A stretch of 64,000 nt of DNA from Gammaproteobacteria bacterium (GCA_029863305.1 JAOTVR010000002.1:1-64000); one strand, 5' to 3'; shown: positions 29,856 to 39,252, counted from the first letter of the stretch. Translations and numbers: made by a program. Notes: a model not told the origin generated them from the letters alone.

Positions 29856-30767
29856 TCAGCCCAGCAGCGAGTAGCGACCACCCGACAGCGATTCAACTTC
29901 TCCCTCTAGCTCCAGGATCAGGAGCATGGAGGAAACCTGCTCAATCGTCAAACCCGAGTTTTCGGCTAATTCGTCGATACCGGCCGGATCATGGCCCAGA
30001 TGTTTCTTTAGAAGTTGGTATTCATCGTCGAGGACGTCGGCAGGTGTCGCACTTGCTGTTGATTTCACAGTGTTTTGTCGGATATGGGCCACAAGTGGTG
30101 CAAGCTCTGCGAGGATGTCATCGGCCGTTTCCACGAGTTTCGCGCCCTGTCGTATGAGTTGATGGCAGCCTCGCGCAAGTGGATTATGGATAGAGCCTGG
30201 CAAGGCGAATATCTCGCGACCCTGATCGCCAGCGTGCCGCGCCGTTATCAGTGAACCACTCCGGCGTGCGGCCTCGACCACCAGCGTGCCGATACTGACG
30301 CCGCTGATCAGGCGATTTCGTTGCGGGAAGTTGGCTTTGCCGGGAGGCGTTCCCAGCGGAAACTCGCTGACCAGGGCACCATGTTGCGCGATCTGGTGTG
30401 CGAGGTCCCGGTTGGATGCCGGATACACGCGGTCGATGCCATGACCGAGAAACGCGATCGTCGCTGCTCCGGCATCGAGTGCGCCACGGTGCGCCGCAGT
30501 GTCAATTCCCTCGGCAAGACCACTGACGATGCAAAAACCGCAGCTGGCAAGATGACGCGCGAACTCGAATGCGTTACGGGCACCGGCTCGCGTCGGGTTA
30601 CGGCTGCCGACGATAGCGAGAGCGGGCATGTGCAGCAGGCCAGGGTCGCCGTTCACAAATAACTGTGCGGGCGCCCCCGAGATCTGCTCGAGAAGGTCGG
30701 GATACCCGGCATCGCCACGGGGAATCAGGTGATGTGCGGGTTGCTGTAACCAGTCGTTCTCGTCCAT
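29856..30767 (-). CDS. dprA: DNA-processing protein DprA, short form
   Basis: Rossmann-fold protein that binds incoming single-stranded DNA and loads RecA during natural transformation. 303 residues. GSR (54-56), SGLAEGIDTAAHRGAL, FPQRNRLISG, VVEAARRSGSLITA and the C-terminal winged-helix (DML1-like) are present. The N-terminal helical SAM-like region of E. coli DprA (about 60 residues) is missing: the protein begins where the family reads WLxQPxHHLIP. The frame has a stop about 45 bases upstream, so a longer start cannot recover it. A strong terminator ends only 11 bases before the ATG. Helicobacter DprA is also short, so it may still work. Confidence 0.9.
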   Translation of the reverse strand: MDENDWLQQPAHHLIPRGDAGYPDLLEQISGAPAQLFVNGDPGLLHMPALAIVGSRNPTRAGARNAFEFARHLASCGFCIVSGLAEGIDTAAHRGALDAGAATIAFLGHGIDRVYPASNRDLAHQIAQHGALVSEFPLGTPPGKANFPQRNRLISGVSIGTLVVEAARRSGSLITARHAGDQGREIFALPGSIHNPLARGCHQLIRQGAKLVETADDILAELAPLVAHIRQNTVKSTASATPADVLDDEYQLLKKHLGHDPAGIDELAENSGLTIEQVSSMLLILELEGEVESLSGGRYSLLG

Positions 30768-30778
30768 TTCTGCAGTGT

Positions 30779-30805
30779 AAAAAAAACGGCGCTTAAAAGC
30801 GCCGT
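30779..30805 (-). terminator. Rho-independent terminator after the LysM gene
   Basis: On the minus strand a 9-bp stem (ACGGCGCTT/AAGCGCCGT, 30786-30794 and 30797-30805) with a 2-base loop runs into eight T. It lies 25 bases past the LysM stop and directly before the dprA start codon, so dprA expression depends on read-through or on a promoter inside the hairpin region. Confidence 0.92.
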
Positions 30806-30830
30806 CTTTAATTCAAAGCTTGTCGCAGAA

Positions 30831-31886
30831 TTACGTTGGATTACGAACGTAGTCGAGCGTGTGCAGAGCCTGCGTTGCTTCCATAACGAGGCCGTAACCG
30901 ATGCGATCATAAACCTTGAAGACCATGAGGGTGCCGGCCTGCTCATCGGGAATCCGGACGCTGCCGCCTTCGACGCGGTCTTTTACGACCTCGCCCCTTT
31001 GCCAGACGGACAACACGTCACCAACAGCCAGACCGTCGTTGCTGCCGCGATTCATCACCACGACCTGGTATTGACCGATCTGCGTGACACCGCCGACAAC
31101 CGCGATGATCTGCCCCTCGATGTTGCTGGACGGCGCCTTCGGGAAGAAGTTCAGCGGAATTTCCACGGCGGCCGGAATCAAGCGGTCGCCCTGGACGGCC
31201 TCCTGCTTCGACGAAGTCAGATTCATCGTCGTCGGATCGCCGCCTCGCGTGACAACGCCGTCACCGATCTCGATGCCCTGGTAGCCAATCAGCCGATTGT
31301 CTTCCGGATCGATAAGCTTGTCGCCAATGTGCACGATATTGAATCGTTCGCCGGGGTTGGCGCTGCTACCGCGCACGTAAACGGTGTTCCCGGCAGCAGC
31401 AATCAGATGATCGCCCTTCGTCGACACAATGTACGGCAGCGAGTCGACCTCGCCCTTTTCGATAACGACCCCACGACTCAGGAACGCGGAGATCGAATCA
31501 TAGGAAATACTCGTAATTGCCTCGGTCAAAGGCGTAACCCGCGCCTCGGGAGAGAGGCGATAGCTGGAGCCGCGGACGGTGGTGACGCGCTGGGTGCCGT
31601 CGACGTAGACGAGCCCAAGTACGTCACCCGGGTATATAAGGTGCGGATTCTCGACCTGTGGATTGACATACCAGATTTCGGGCCAATACCAGGGGTCCCT
31701 GAGAAACGTTGCGGCGATATCCCAGAGCGTGTCGCCCACCTGTACGACATATTCGTCAGGGGCGTCTGCGGCGAGGCGAGCGCTATCTTGCGAAAACGCA
31801 GTGAGCGACCCCAGAGACAGTGCTGCGATCAGCGCAACAACGGTCAACCGAAGACGATTATTCAGAAATTTCTTGCTGAGGGACAT
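30831..31886 (-). CDS. Secreted LysM peptidoglycan-binding protein
   Basis: Envelope protein of 351 residues. Signal peptide 1-32, then one LysM domain (about 46-93, EYVVQVGDTLWDIAATFL to YPGDVLGL), then about 250 residues of beta-rich sequence with no known catalytic motif. It is the member of the lysM-dprA-smg-topA cluster usually annotated as a LysM or peptidoglycan-binding protein. ATG 31886 is chosen since it gives the signal peptide; the longer frame lacks one. It diverges from def across 233 bases. Confidence 0.92.
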   Translation of the reverse strand: MSLSKKFLNNRLRLTVVALIAALSLGSLTAFSQDSARLAADAPDEYVVQVGDTLWDIAATFLRDPWYWPEIWYVNPQVENPHLIYPGDVLGLVYVDGTQRVTTVRGSSYRLSPEARVTPLTEAITSISYDSISAFLSRGVVIEKGEVDSLPYIVSTKGDHLIAAAGNTVYVRGSSANPGERFNIVHIGDKLIDPEDNRLIGYQGIEIGDGVVTRGGDPTTMNLTSSKQEAVQGDRLIPAAVEIPLNFFPKAPSSNIEGQIIAVVGGVTQIGQYQVVVMNRGSNDGLAVGDVLSVWQRGEVVKDRVEGGSVRIPDEQAGTLMVFKVYDRIGYGLVMEATQALHTLDYVRNPT

Positions 31887-31934
31887 ATTCCTCGTGCTCC
31901 ATACAAGGTACTGGGACCTGTGGCTTTTTAGCGT

Positions 31935-31943
31935 TGCTATAAT
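31935..31943 (+). promoter_or_regulatory. Extended -10 promoter in the lysM/def gap
   Basis: TGCTATAAT at 31935-31943 is a perfect extended -10 (TGn plus TATAAT) reading toward def. No good -35 is seen, which extended -10 promoters tolerate. The leader to def would be about 170 bases. The same site read on the minus strand holds TATTAT, so it may also serve lysM. Confidence 0.5.
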
Positions 31944-32119
31944 ATGTCGTTCCGGTGCCGCTGAAGCTGCCAATCACGTCACACTTCCGGCTCCAGGCGG
32001 CGGTTGAAAGGCACTTTTTCTGGCGGCATTGTCTGATATCTTATTCAATAAAGTCAAACATTTAGGTCGTTTTTGTAGCAATTTACACGAATAAAGCGCG
32101 GAATTACCGCAACGAAATT

Positions 32120-32641
32120 ATGGCAAAACTGACAATTTTAGAGTTCCCGGACCCACGGCTCAGAACCAGGGCGACACCGGTAAAATCTGTCGATGCTGAG
32201 CTTGATACGCTGATCGACGATATGTTCGAGACGATGTACGACGCTCCCGGCATCGGTCTGGCGGCGACGCAGGTCGACGTGCACAAGCGATTGCTGGTTG
32301 CTGACGTGTCAGCGGACAAGAGTTCGCCGTACGTCTTCATTAACCCGGTCATTATCGAGAAAGACGGTGTGGTCGTTACCGAAGAAGGTTGCCTGTCCGT
32401 GCCGGGTTACTACGAAGAGGTTGAACGCGCCGAGCATATTCGTGTTCGCTATCTGGATCGCAAGGGCGATGACGTGGAAATGGATGCCGAAGGCTTGCTC
32501 GCCGTTTGTATTCAGCACGAGATCGATCATCTTGATGGCAAGTTGTTTGTCGACTACCTCTCCGAGGCGAAACGACAACGAATTCGCAAACGCCTGGTCA
32601 AAGACAAACGACATCGGACAGCCGAGGCTGTGACACTGTAA
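32120..32641 (+). CDS. def: Peptide deformylase
   Basis: Iron-dependent hydrolase that removes the N-formyl group from nascent proteins. 173 residues, with the three family motifs GIGLAA (44-49), EGCLS (89-93, metal Cys91) and QHEIDHL (132-138, metal His133 and His137, catalytic Glu134). The ATG lacks a clear ribosome site. Opens the def-fmt-rsmB cluster. Confidence 0.97.
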   Translation: MAKLTILEFPDPRLRTRATPVKSVDAELDTLIDDMFETMYDAPGIGLAATQVDVHKRLLVADVSADKSSPYVFINPVIIEKDGVVVTEEGCLSVPGYYEEVERAEHIRVRYLDRKGDDVEMDAEGLLAVCIQHEIDHLDGKLFVDYLSEAKRQRIRKRLVKDKRHRTAEAVTL

Positions 32642-32660
32642 CAGCGGCAGTCATAAGGAC

Positions 32661-32712
32661 AGGCACCCTGAACCCTCTGTATTTGCGCTTTGCAGCGGCG
32701 AGATGAGGTGCC
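32661..32712. repeat. Imperfect inverted repeat between def and fmt
   Basis: AGGCACC near 32661 and its partner GAGGTGCC near 32705 flank about 40 bases of the 108-base def-fmt gap. The arms are short and the pairing imperfect. It resembles decayed REP-type intergenic repeats but could be chance. Confidence 0.25.
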
Positions 32713-32749
32713 CGCCCCTGTAATTGTGGCTTCAAAGAATTCAATCGCC

Positions 32750-33679
32750 ATGACGAATCCCAAAGTTATTTTTGCTGGCACGCCGGAATTTGCGGTTGCC
32801 TCCCTCAAGGCACTTGTCGAAAGTGGCTTCGTGCCCGTTGCCGTCCTGACACAGCCAGACCGACCTGCCGGTCGCGGTAAGCGTCTTACACCGAGCCCGG
32901 TGAAAGAATACGCAATCCGGCAGCACATCCCGGTCATGCAACCGGCGACTTTACGCGATGCAGAAGTTGTTGCGGAACTGCAGGCGCTTCGGCCGGATAT
33001 CCTGGTCGTTGCCGCGTATGGCCTGATATTGCCGCAGGAGGTGCTCGATATTCCGCCCGCCGGTTGTCTGAACGTGCATGCCTCGCTGTTGCCGCGCTGG
33101 CGAGGTGCCGCGCCGATACAAGCGGCCATACTCGCGGGCGATGTCGAGACGGGTGTATGCCTGATGTCCATGGAAGCGGGGCTCGACTCCGGGCCGGTCT
33201 ATGTCAGTGAGGCGGTGTCGATCGGCGAGCATGAGACCGCCGGTGATTTGCATGATCGACTTGCCGGTATTGGCGCCGCCCTGCTGGCCAGACACCTCGG
33301 CGATATCATTGATGGCGCACTCGAAGCCAGACAGCAGGACCACAAGTTCGCCAGTTACGCGCCGAAGATCAAAACAGCCGACGCGGAAATCGATTGGCGA
33401 CGGCCGGCCGTGGAACTGGATCGCCGGGTGCGAGCGTACAATCCCGTCCCGGGCGCATGGTTCATGCTCGATGAGGTCCGCATCAAATGCTGGAAATCGC
33501 GATGCCTGGCGGGAGTTGATGCGGCGCCAGGCACTGTCGTGGGGGCCGGCAATGACGGCATCACCGTATCCTGCGGTGAAGGTGCGCTGCTGATCGATTC
33601 GCTGCAGCGGCCTGGCAGGCGTGCCGTAACCGCCGGCGAGTTCTCATCGCAGGTCGATCTTGTCGGTCGGGTTTTGTGA
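32750..33679 (+). CDS. fmt: Methionyl-tRNA formyltransferase
   Basis: Formylates the initiator Met-tRNA using 10-formyl-tetrahydrofolate. 309 residues from ATG 32750, which gives the normal N-terminus (KVIFAGTPEFAVASL). The active-site block NVHASLLPRWRGAAPIQ and the Asp-containing SMEAGLDSGPVY are intact. The first frame ATG at 32690 only adds unrelated sequence. Ends in a GTGA overlap with rsmB. Confidence 0.96.
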   Translation: MTNPKVIFAGTPEFAVASLKALVESGFVPVAVLTQPDRPAGRGKRLTPSPVKEYAIRQHIPVMQPATLRDAEVVAELQALRPDILVVAAYGLILPQEVLDIPPAGCLNVHASLLPRWRGAAPIQAAILAGDVETGVCLMSMEAGLDSGPVYVSEAVSIGEHETAGDLHDRLAGIGAALLARHLGDIIDGALEARQQDHKFASYAPKIKTADAEIDWRRPAVELDRRVRAYNPVPGAWFMLDEVRIKCWKSRCLAGVDAAPGTVVGAGNDGITVSCGEGALLIDSLQRPGRRAVTAGEFSSQVDLVGRVL

Positions 33680-35004
33680 GCGGCATCAGAAGGGGTGCAA
33701 GGCTGCGGGCGACGGCGGCGCAAATCGTTGATGCCGTCGTCAGCGACGGCCGCTCGCTCGATGCGGCGCTGCGCGCGAGCGAAGATCGTGTTGCTGCGGA
33801 TGATCGCGCATTGCTGCGTCTGCTTTGCTATGGGGTTTTGCGACACTACTGGCGGCTGCAATTCTGGATCGAGGCGTTGCTCGACCGACCGCTCAAGCCT
33901 GGCGACCGCGTCGTCAATGCACTCCTGGCGGTCGGCCTCTATCAGCTCAACGATACTCGTATACCGGATCACGCAGTCGTCTCGCAAACCGTTGAAGCAG
34001 CGCGATCGTTGCGTCGACCGAAGCTCGCGTCACTGATCAATGCAATATTGAGACGCGCGCTGCGCGACCGGATTTTCGACACGCTGCCGTCAAATGAGTG
34101 TGCGCTGCATGATCATCCAGAGTGGTTGCTTGACGTGCTGAAGACCGACTGGCCCGATGACTGGCGCGATATCGTCGCGGCTAATAATGCCCGTGCGCCG
34201 ATGTGGCTGCGGGTGAACCCGGCAGCGACATCGGCGCCGGAATATGCCGAACAGCTTGCGGCGCAGGAGATAGCGTGCGAGCTTTTGGCTGCAGCGCCAC
34301 AGGCCGTGCGGCTGACCGAGCCGCGGCCTGTCGATAACCTGCCGGGCTTTGCGAGCGGGCACGTGTCCGTGCAGGATGCGGCCGCGCAGCTGGCGGCGGC
34401 GTTGCTGATCGATGGCACGAGAGGCCGGGTGCTGGATGCCTGCGCGGCGCCGGGCGGCAAGAGCGGGCACCTGCTCGAACTCGGCGGAGACCGAATCGAC
34501 CTGACCTGCGTAGACAGTGACGAGATGCGACTCGGCACTGTCGCGGCGAATCTCGATCGACTGGGCTTCGATGCAACCCTTATCGCCGCCGATGCATCGA
34601 AACCTGAGGAATGGTGGGATGGTTCGCCGTTCAATGCCATCCTGCTCGACGCGCCGTGTTCAGCCAGTGGCGTGATTCGCCGCCACCCGGACATCAAGCT
34701 ATTGCGGCGTGCGTCGGATGTTTACAAGGGTGCGGCCTTGCAGGCTCGCCTGCTGGCGGCACTGTGGCCGTTGCTGGCGGTGGATGGGCGTCTTTTGTAT
34801 GTGACGTGCTCCGTCTTTGCGGCGGAGAACGATGCGGTCGTGGCACGCTTTCTGCGGGAGACCGGGGATGCACGGGAATATGACTTGTTGCAAAATAACA
34901 ACATCCGCGATCTAATGCGGAGCAAGACCTGTGGCTACCAGATTCTGCCCGGAACGGCAGGTATGGATGGCTTTTACTACGCAGGTCTTGTGAAGGTCTC
35001 CTGA
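33676..35004 (+). CDS. rsmB: 16S rRNA m5C967 methyltransferase
   Basis: SAM-dependent RNA methyltransferase of 442 residues with an N-terminal NusB-like domain (about 1-140) and a C-terminal Rossmann domain. The SAM site DACAAPGGKSGHLLEL, the DAPCSASGVIRRHPD motif and the nucleophile in YVTCSVFAAEND are seen. GTG start, overlapping the fmt stop by 4 bases. Third gene of def-fmt-rsmB. Confidence 0.95.
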   Translation: MSGIRRGARLRATAAQIVDAVVSDGRSLDAALRASEDRVAADDRALLRLLCYGVLRHYWRLQFWIEALLDRPLKPGDRVVNALLAVGLYQLNDTRIPDHAVVSQTVEAARSLRRPKLASLINAILRRALRDRIFDTLPSNECALHDHPEWLLDVLKTDWPDDWRDIVAANNARAPMWLRVNPAATSAPEYAEQLAAQEIACELLAAAPQAVRLTEPRPVDNLPGFASGHVSVQDAAAQLAAALLIDGTRGRVLDACAAPGGKSGHLLELGGDRIDLTCVDSDEMRLGTVAANLDRLGFDATLIAADASKPEEWWDGSPFNAILLDAPCSASGVIRRHPDIKLLRRASDVYKGAALQARLLAALWPLLAVDGRLLYVTCSVFAAENDAVVARFLRETGDAREYDLLQNNNIRDLMRSKTCGYQILPGTAGMDGFYYAGLVKVS

Positions 35005-35011
35005 AGAAACG

Positions 35012-35626
35012 ATGTCGCGCGCATTCATCAACAGCCACAGCCAACGGAGCACGACGAGGTCACGTTGTCTGAGCGCTATTGCGGCCTTGTGTCTGCTGGT
35101 TCAGCCGGCCTCGGCACAGGATAACGTCGATCGGCCAGGCTATTTCGAGGTGCGCTCGGCGTCATCGCAGCTGCTGGACGGTGTGCATACGCTCGATGCG
35201 CGGCTGCAGCTCGTGCTCAGCAGCGAAGCGCTCGACGCTCTGGCGAGCGGTGTCGCGCTCACGATCGAGTTACAGATCGAAATGATTCGCGTGCGGCGAT
35301 TTTACATGGACGACGTAGAAGCCGAGCTGGCGGTCAGGTATGAACTCGAGTATCGGCCGCTGAGTCAACGATATATCGTCAGAAATCTAAACAGTGGTGA
35401 CCAGGATTCCTTCGCAACACTCTACTCCGCGCTGAACAGCCTCGGTCGGGTGCAGGGACTGCCAATTATTGACGACGCGCTACTGGAGGCGGATCGGGTC
35501 TACCGCATTCGGCTACGCGCAATGCTCAATACTCAGCAATACCCTGCGCCGCTCCGATTGCTCTTCTTCTGGCGCGACCAGTGGCAGTTACAAAGCGAAT
35601 GGTTTGAATGGTTGCTAGAGCGATAA
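35012..35626 (+). CDS. DUF4390 domain-containing exported protein
   Basis: Protein of 204 residues with a signal peptide (hydrophobic run about 18-34, likely cut after ASA) followed by a DUF4390 domain. In gammaproteobacteria this family is regularly encoded between rsmB and an NtrY-like kinase, as here, which suggests a role with the kinase, perhaps in sensing at the periplasm. That role is inferred from position only. It overlaps the kinase gene by 19 bases. Confidence 0.86.
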   Translation: MSRAFINSHSQRSTTRSRCLSAIAALCLLVQPASAQDNVDRPGYFEVRSASSQLLDGVHTLDARLQLVLSSEALDALASGVALTIELQIEMIRVRRFYMDDVEAELAVRYELEYRPLSQRYIVRNLNSGDQDSFATLYSALNSLGRVQGLPIIDDALLEADRVYRIRLRAMLNTQQYPAPLRLLFFWRDQWQLQSEWFEWLLER

Positions 35627-37830
35627 AACGGGTTGCATATACAGTTCTGGCTGCGGCTGGCGTAGGCCTTGTTCTTGTCGCGCTGTTTTTGCTCAGCCGC
35701 ACCGCGCAAAACTCGGACGACTTTAATCGTTTGCACAACGTCATACTTGCGATCAATGTCGCGGGCGTCGTTGTTTTGTTCGTCTTTCTCGTCGGCAATC
35801 TGTCACGGTTATTACGCGAGTACCGGACGCACGTACCAGGAGCGAAACTAAAGGCACGTATTGTCGGCATGTTCGTCGGCCTCGCCGTACTGCCATTGCT
35901 CGTCGTATTTTATTTCTCTATCCAGTTCATCAATCGCGGTATCGATACATGGTTTAACGTCGAAGTCGAGGCAGGCCTGGAAAATGCTCTCAAGTTGAGT
36001 CGCGCTGCCCTTGAGATGCAGATGCGCCAGCATCTGTATTCTACCCAGCAGATTTCGCAACGCCTGAGTGATGTCAGCGAGCGGCAGTTGATTTTCGAAC
36101 TCAGCATGATGCGCCGCGAAAGTGGCGCCAGCGAAATTACGATTTATGGAGCAAACAATCGAATTCTGGCGACGAGCTCGGACAGCTCGTCGGCGAGCTT
36201 GCCCAGACCCCTGGCTGAAGAAGTGCTGTTGCAGATGCAGCAGGACAGACCTTACGTCGCATTGGATCCCGACGACTTCGAGATTCGCACAGCCGTACTT
36301 TTCACCAGTCGCGGTCGCGCCGACCCGATCGGCGTATTACAGGCACACTTCCCGGTGACGGAGCGGCTTGCTCGCATGGCGAATAGTGTCGACACTTCGT
36401 ACCGAGAGTATCAACAGCTCGTATTTCTTCGCAAGCCGCTGAAGAGCACGTTCACGCTGACATTGACGGTTGTCCTGATGCTCAGCCTGTTATCGGCCAT
36501 CTACGGCGCCTTCGTGCTGTCGCGTCGTCTCGTCGCTCCGATTCAGGATCTCGTGGCCGGTACGCGAGCGGTCGCCGAGGGAGACTTCGATACACGACTG
36601 CCAACGCCGACACGCGATGAAATCGGGTTCCTGATCAGCTCATTCAACGATATGACACAGCGGCTCGCGACTGCACGACGCGAGGCGAGTTTGTCGCAGG
36701 CGCTGGTGGAAGCCGAACGAACTAACCTGGAGGTGATTCTGGCAAGATTGTCAACCGGTGTACTGGCGCTTGAGTCAGATCTGCGAATACGCACAGCAAA
36801 CCAGGCATCCGGCGCGATTCTCAGCGTCGATCTCGAGAGCAGGACGGGCGAATACCTGCCCGATGTTGCGAAGGGTCAATCGCTGCTTGAACAGTTCGTC
36901 GATGTGGCGCAGGTGCATCTCAGGGCTGGCGAAACCGAGTGGCGCGAGCAAATTGTGTTGCGTGGTGAGGTCGGTCGGCGCGTATTGACCTGCGCCTGCA
37001 CAACGCTGCCCGGGGACGAAAGTCATTCCGCCGGCTATGTCATCGTTTTTGACGACATCACGGCGCTGCTGCAGGCACAACGCGATGCCGCCTGGGGCGA
37101 GGTTGCACGACGCCTGGCGCACGAGATCAAGAATCCATTGACCCCGATTCAGTTGTCCGCTGAACGAATGCGGCGCAAGTATCTCGACACCATGCCCGAA
37201 GAGGACGCGCAAATCCTTGATCGGGCAACGCACACGATCGTGCAGCAGGTCGAGGCGATGAAAGAGATGGTCAATGCATTCAGCGATTATGCGCGTGCGC
37301 CGGACATCGAGCTCGGGATCTTCGACATGGACAAGCTCGTGCACGAGGTTGTCGATCTTTATCGTGCGCAGGAAAGCGGCATCGACATCGTACTGACGTC
37401 CGACCCGACCATGCCGATGATCGAGGCGGACATGGGCCGGATCCGGCAAATTCTGCACAACCTGATTCGAAATGCTACCGAGGCACTCGAGAACACGGCG
37501 AATGGGCGCATCGATTTGCATGTCAGTGCTGCTGAAATAGACGGAGTCGACGTCGTGCAAATCAGGGTTGAGGACAACGGTCCTGGCTTTGAAGAGGGCT
37601 CGCTCAGCCAGGTGTTCGATCCCTACGTGACGACGAAACCGAAAGGCACGGGTCTCGGGCTCGCTATCGTCAAGAAACTGGTCGAGGAACATCTTGGTTC
37701 GATCAGAGCTTATAACCATACGGAGGGCGGCGCAGTGATCAGTCTTCGATTGCCGCTCAATGAAGCAGCGCGTGAAGCGATAATTACCAAGGCGCCGGCC
37801 CGTGCTGACTTGAGGAGGGAAAGAGGGTGA
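35608..37830 (+). CDS. NtrY-like sensor histidine kinase
   Basis: Membrane kinase of 740 residues. N-terminal helices (about 6-29, 41-61 and 85-107), a periplasmic domain (about 110-280), a fourth helix near 283-306, HAMP, a PAS-like region (about 370-480), H-box with His505 (ARRLAHEIKNPLTPIQLSAE), N-box NLIRNATEAL, G1 VEDNGPGF and G2 GTGLGLAIVKKL. All kinase motifs are intact. Overlaps the response-regulator gene by 4 bases and the DUF4390 gene by 19. NtrYX systems are linked to nitrogen, envelope or redox control in other bacteria; the signal here is unknown. Confidence 0.93.
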   Translation: MVARAIKRVAYTVLAAAGVGLVLVALFLLSRTAQNSDDFNRLHNVILAINVAGVVVLFVFLVGNLSRLLREYRTHVPGAKLKARIVGMFVGLAVLPLLVVFYFSIQFINRGIDTWFNVEVEAGLENALKLSRAALEMQMRQHLYSTQQISQRLSDVSERQLIFELSMMRRESGASEITIYGANNRILATSSDSSSASLPRPLAEEVLLQMQQDRPYVALDPDDFEIRTAVLFTSRGRADPIGVLQAHFPVTERLARMANSVDTSYREYQQLVFLRKPLKSTFTLTLTVVLMLSLLSAIYGAFVLSRRLVAPIQDLVAGTRAVAEGDFDTRLPTPTRDEIGFLISSFNDMTQRLATARREASLSQALVEAERTNLEVILARLSTGVLALESDLRIRTANQASGAILSVDLESRTGEYLPDVAKGQSLLEQFVDVAQVHLRAGETEWREQIVLRGEVGRRVLTCACTTLPGDESHSAGYVIVFDDITALLQAQRDAAWGEVARRLAHEIKNPLTPIQLSAERMRRKYLDTMPEEDAQILDRATHTIVQQVEAMKEMVNAFSDYARAPDIELGIFDMDKLVHEVVDLYRAQESGIDIVLTSDPTMPMIEADMGRIRQILHNLIRNATEALENTANGRIDLHVSAAEIDGVDVVQIRVEDNGPGFEEGSLSQVFDPYVTTKPKGTGLGLAIVKKLVEEHLGSIRAYNHTEGGAVISLRLPLNEAAREAIITKAPARADLRRERG

Positions 37831-39194
37831 GCAGTTCTCATGTATTGGTAGTTGATGATGAGGCCGACATTCGCGCCTTGATTCAGGACATCTTGTCCGA
37901 CGAGGGCTACGGCGTGGTTGTAGCGGCGGATGCGGCCGAAGCGCGCAGGGCGCGGGCAGATGAGAAGTTTGATCTGATCCTCCTGGACATATGGATGCCG
38001 GATACCGACGGCATTACGCTGCTACGAGAATGGTCCGAGAACGGTGACCTGACTTGCCCGGTGGTGATCATGTCGGGCCATGGCACTGTGGATGCAGCCG
38101 TCGAAGCGACACGACTCGGCGCGTTCGACTTTGTCGAAAAGCCGCTGTCGCTTGCGAAGCTTTTGCGCACCGTCGAGGCGGCGCTGGAATCAGCGGACAA
38201 GCCATCAGCAGGTGCGCGCAGAATACTGCCGTCATTGCTGGCACCCGTCGGCCGAAGCGCGCAGATGCAGGCGCTGCGTGAAAAGGTGCAGCAGTACGCA
38301 GGGCACGATGAGTCTGTATTGCTAAGTGGTGAACCGGGAGCGGGGCGAGGGGCGTTTGCGCGCTATTTGCACGCATTGAGTTCGCGCGCTGATGAGCCGC
38401 TGGTGAGTGTAACGGCCGCTTCGCTTACGGAGGGCAGCGCCGAAGAACAGCTGCTTGGACGCGAACAGAACGGGGAAATTTACGCGGGCGCGTTCGATCG
38501 AGCGGCTAACGGCACGCTGGTTATCGACGAGTTAGGCGACCTCAATAATGCGGCGCAAAAGATACTGCTCGCCGTGATGGAAGACCGGGCTTATCGTCGC
38601 ATTGGCGGAACCGAGCCCATTAAGCTCAGGGCGCGAGTCGTGGCAAGCGTTGGCGCTGACTACGAAGCGAGAATCGAAGACGGTTCGTTGCGCCGTGACC
38701 TCGTCTCACATTTGGGCGTATTGAGTCTCAGGATTCCACCGCTCAGGGACTACTCCGAAGATGTTCCCGAGCTATTGGCGCATTACGTCGACAAGCTGGT
38801 AGACGCCGAAGGTCTTTCGTTTCGTCGATTCAGCGTTGCCGCGCAGAATCGACTGCGCAACTACCCATGGCCCGATAACGTACGCGAACTGAAGAACATC
38901 GTGAGGCGCCTGTTACTGACCGGTTCCGACAAAGACATCACGCTCGAAGAAGTCGAAGTCGAAATCAGCGCGGGAGCGCCGGCGGACGAACCGTTGGTCA
39001 AGCAGGACCTGCTGGCATTGCCGCTGCGTGAAGCACGAGAACAGTTCGAGCGGGCGTATTTGCAACAACAGCTGGTGCTGTGCGAAGGCAAGGTTGGACA
39101 ATTGGCGAAGCGCGTCGGCATGGAACGAACTCACCTGTATCGGAAGCTGCGATCGTTGGGCGTCGATTTCAAGTCGGTGTCAGCAGAGGATTGA
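37827..39194 (+). CDS. NtrX-like response regulator with degenerate AAA+ domain
   Basis: Response regulator of 455 residues: receiver with phospho-acceptor Asp54 (LLDIWMPDTDG), AAA+ domain (about 140-370) and a C-terminal Fis-type helix-turn-helix (QLAKRVGMERTHLYRKLRSL). Two AAA+ features are altered. Walker A reads GEPGAGRG (168-175) with Arg174 in place of the invariant Lys. The sigma-54-contacting GAFTGA loop is absent, replaced by EIYAGAFDRA (217-226). Walker B (LVIDE, 231-235) is kept. Loss of GAFTGA is known in NtrX, which does not activate sigma-54. The Walker A change suggests weak or no ATP hydrolysis. Likely a phosphorylation-controlled DNA-binding repressor or activator. Confidence 0.92.
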   Translation: MSSSHVLVVDDEADIRALIQDILSDEGYGVVVAADAAEARRARADEKFDLILLDIWMPDTDGITLLREWSENGDLTCPVVIMSGHGTVDAAVEATRLGAFDFVEKPLSLAKLLRTVEAALESADKPSAGARRILPSLLAPVGRSAQMQALREKVQQYAGHDESVLLSGEPGAGRGAFARYLHALSSRADEPLVSVTAASLTEGSAEEQLLGREQNGEIYAGAFDRAANGTLVIDELGDLNNAAQKILLAVMEDRAYRRIGGTEPIKLRARVVASVGADYEARIEDGSLRRDLVSHLGVLSLRIPPLRDYSEDVPELLAHYVDKLVDAEGLSFRRFSVAAQNRLRNYPWPDNVRELKNIVRRLLLTGSDKDITLEEVEVEISAGAPADEPLVKQDLLALPLREAREQFERAYLQQQLVLCEGKVGQLAKRVGMERTHLYRKLRSLGVDFKSVSAED

Positions 39195-39220
39195 GGGCCG
39201 CGAACGACACATTGTTCGTC

Positions 39221-39252
39221 GTCACGGCTCGCTGCGCTGCGCCTTACTTTCG
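39221..39252. repeat. Short dispersed repeat, copy A
   Basis: On the minus strand this reads CGAAAGTAAGGCGCAGCGCA then GCGAGCCGTGAC. It matches 50674-50704 closely (CGAAGTAAAGCGCAGCGAAG then CGAGCCGTGAG). It overlaps the last codons and stop of the CapA-like gene and lies in the gap between two convergent genes. Confidence 0.55.

Noticed and set aside
39195-39243. Terminator between the NtrX-like and CapA-like genes
   Set aside because: A weak CGAAC/GTTCG stem is present but there is no T-run in either direction.
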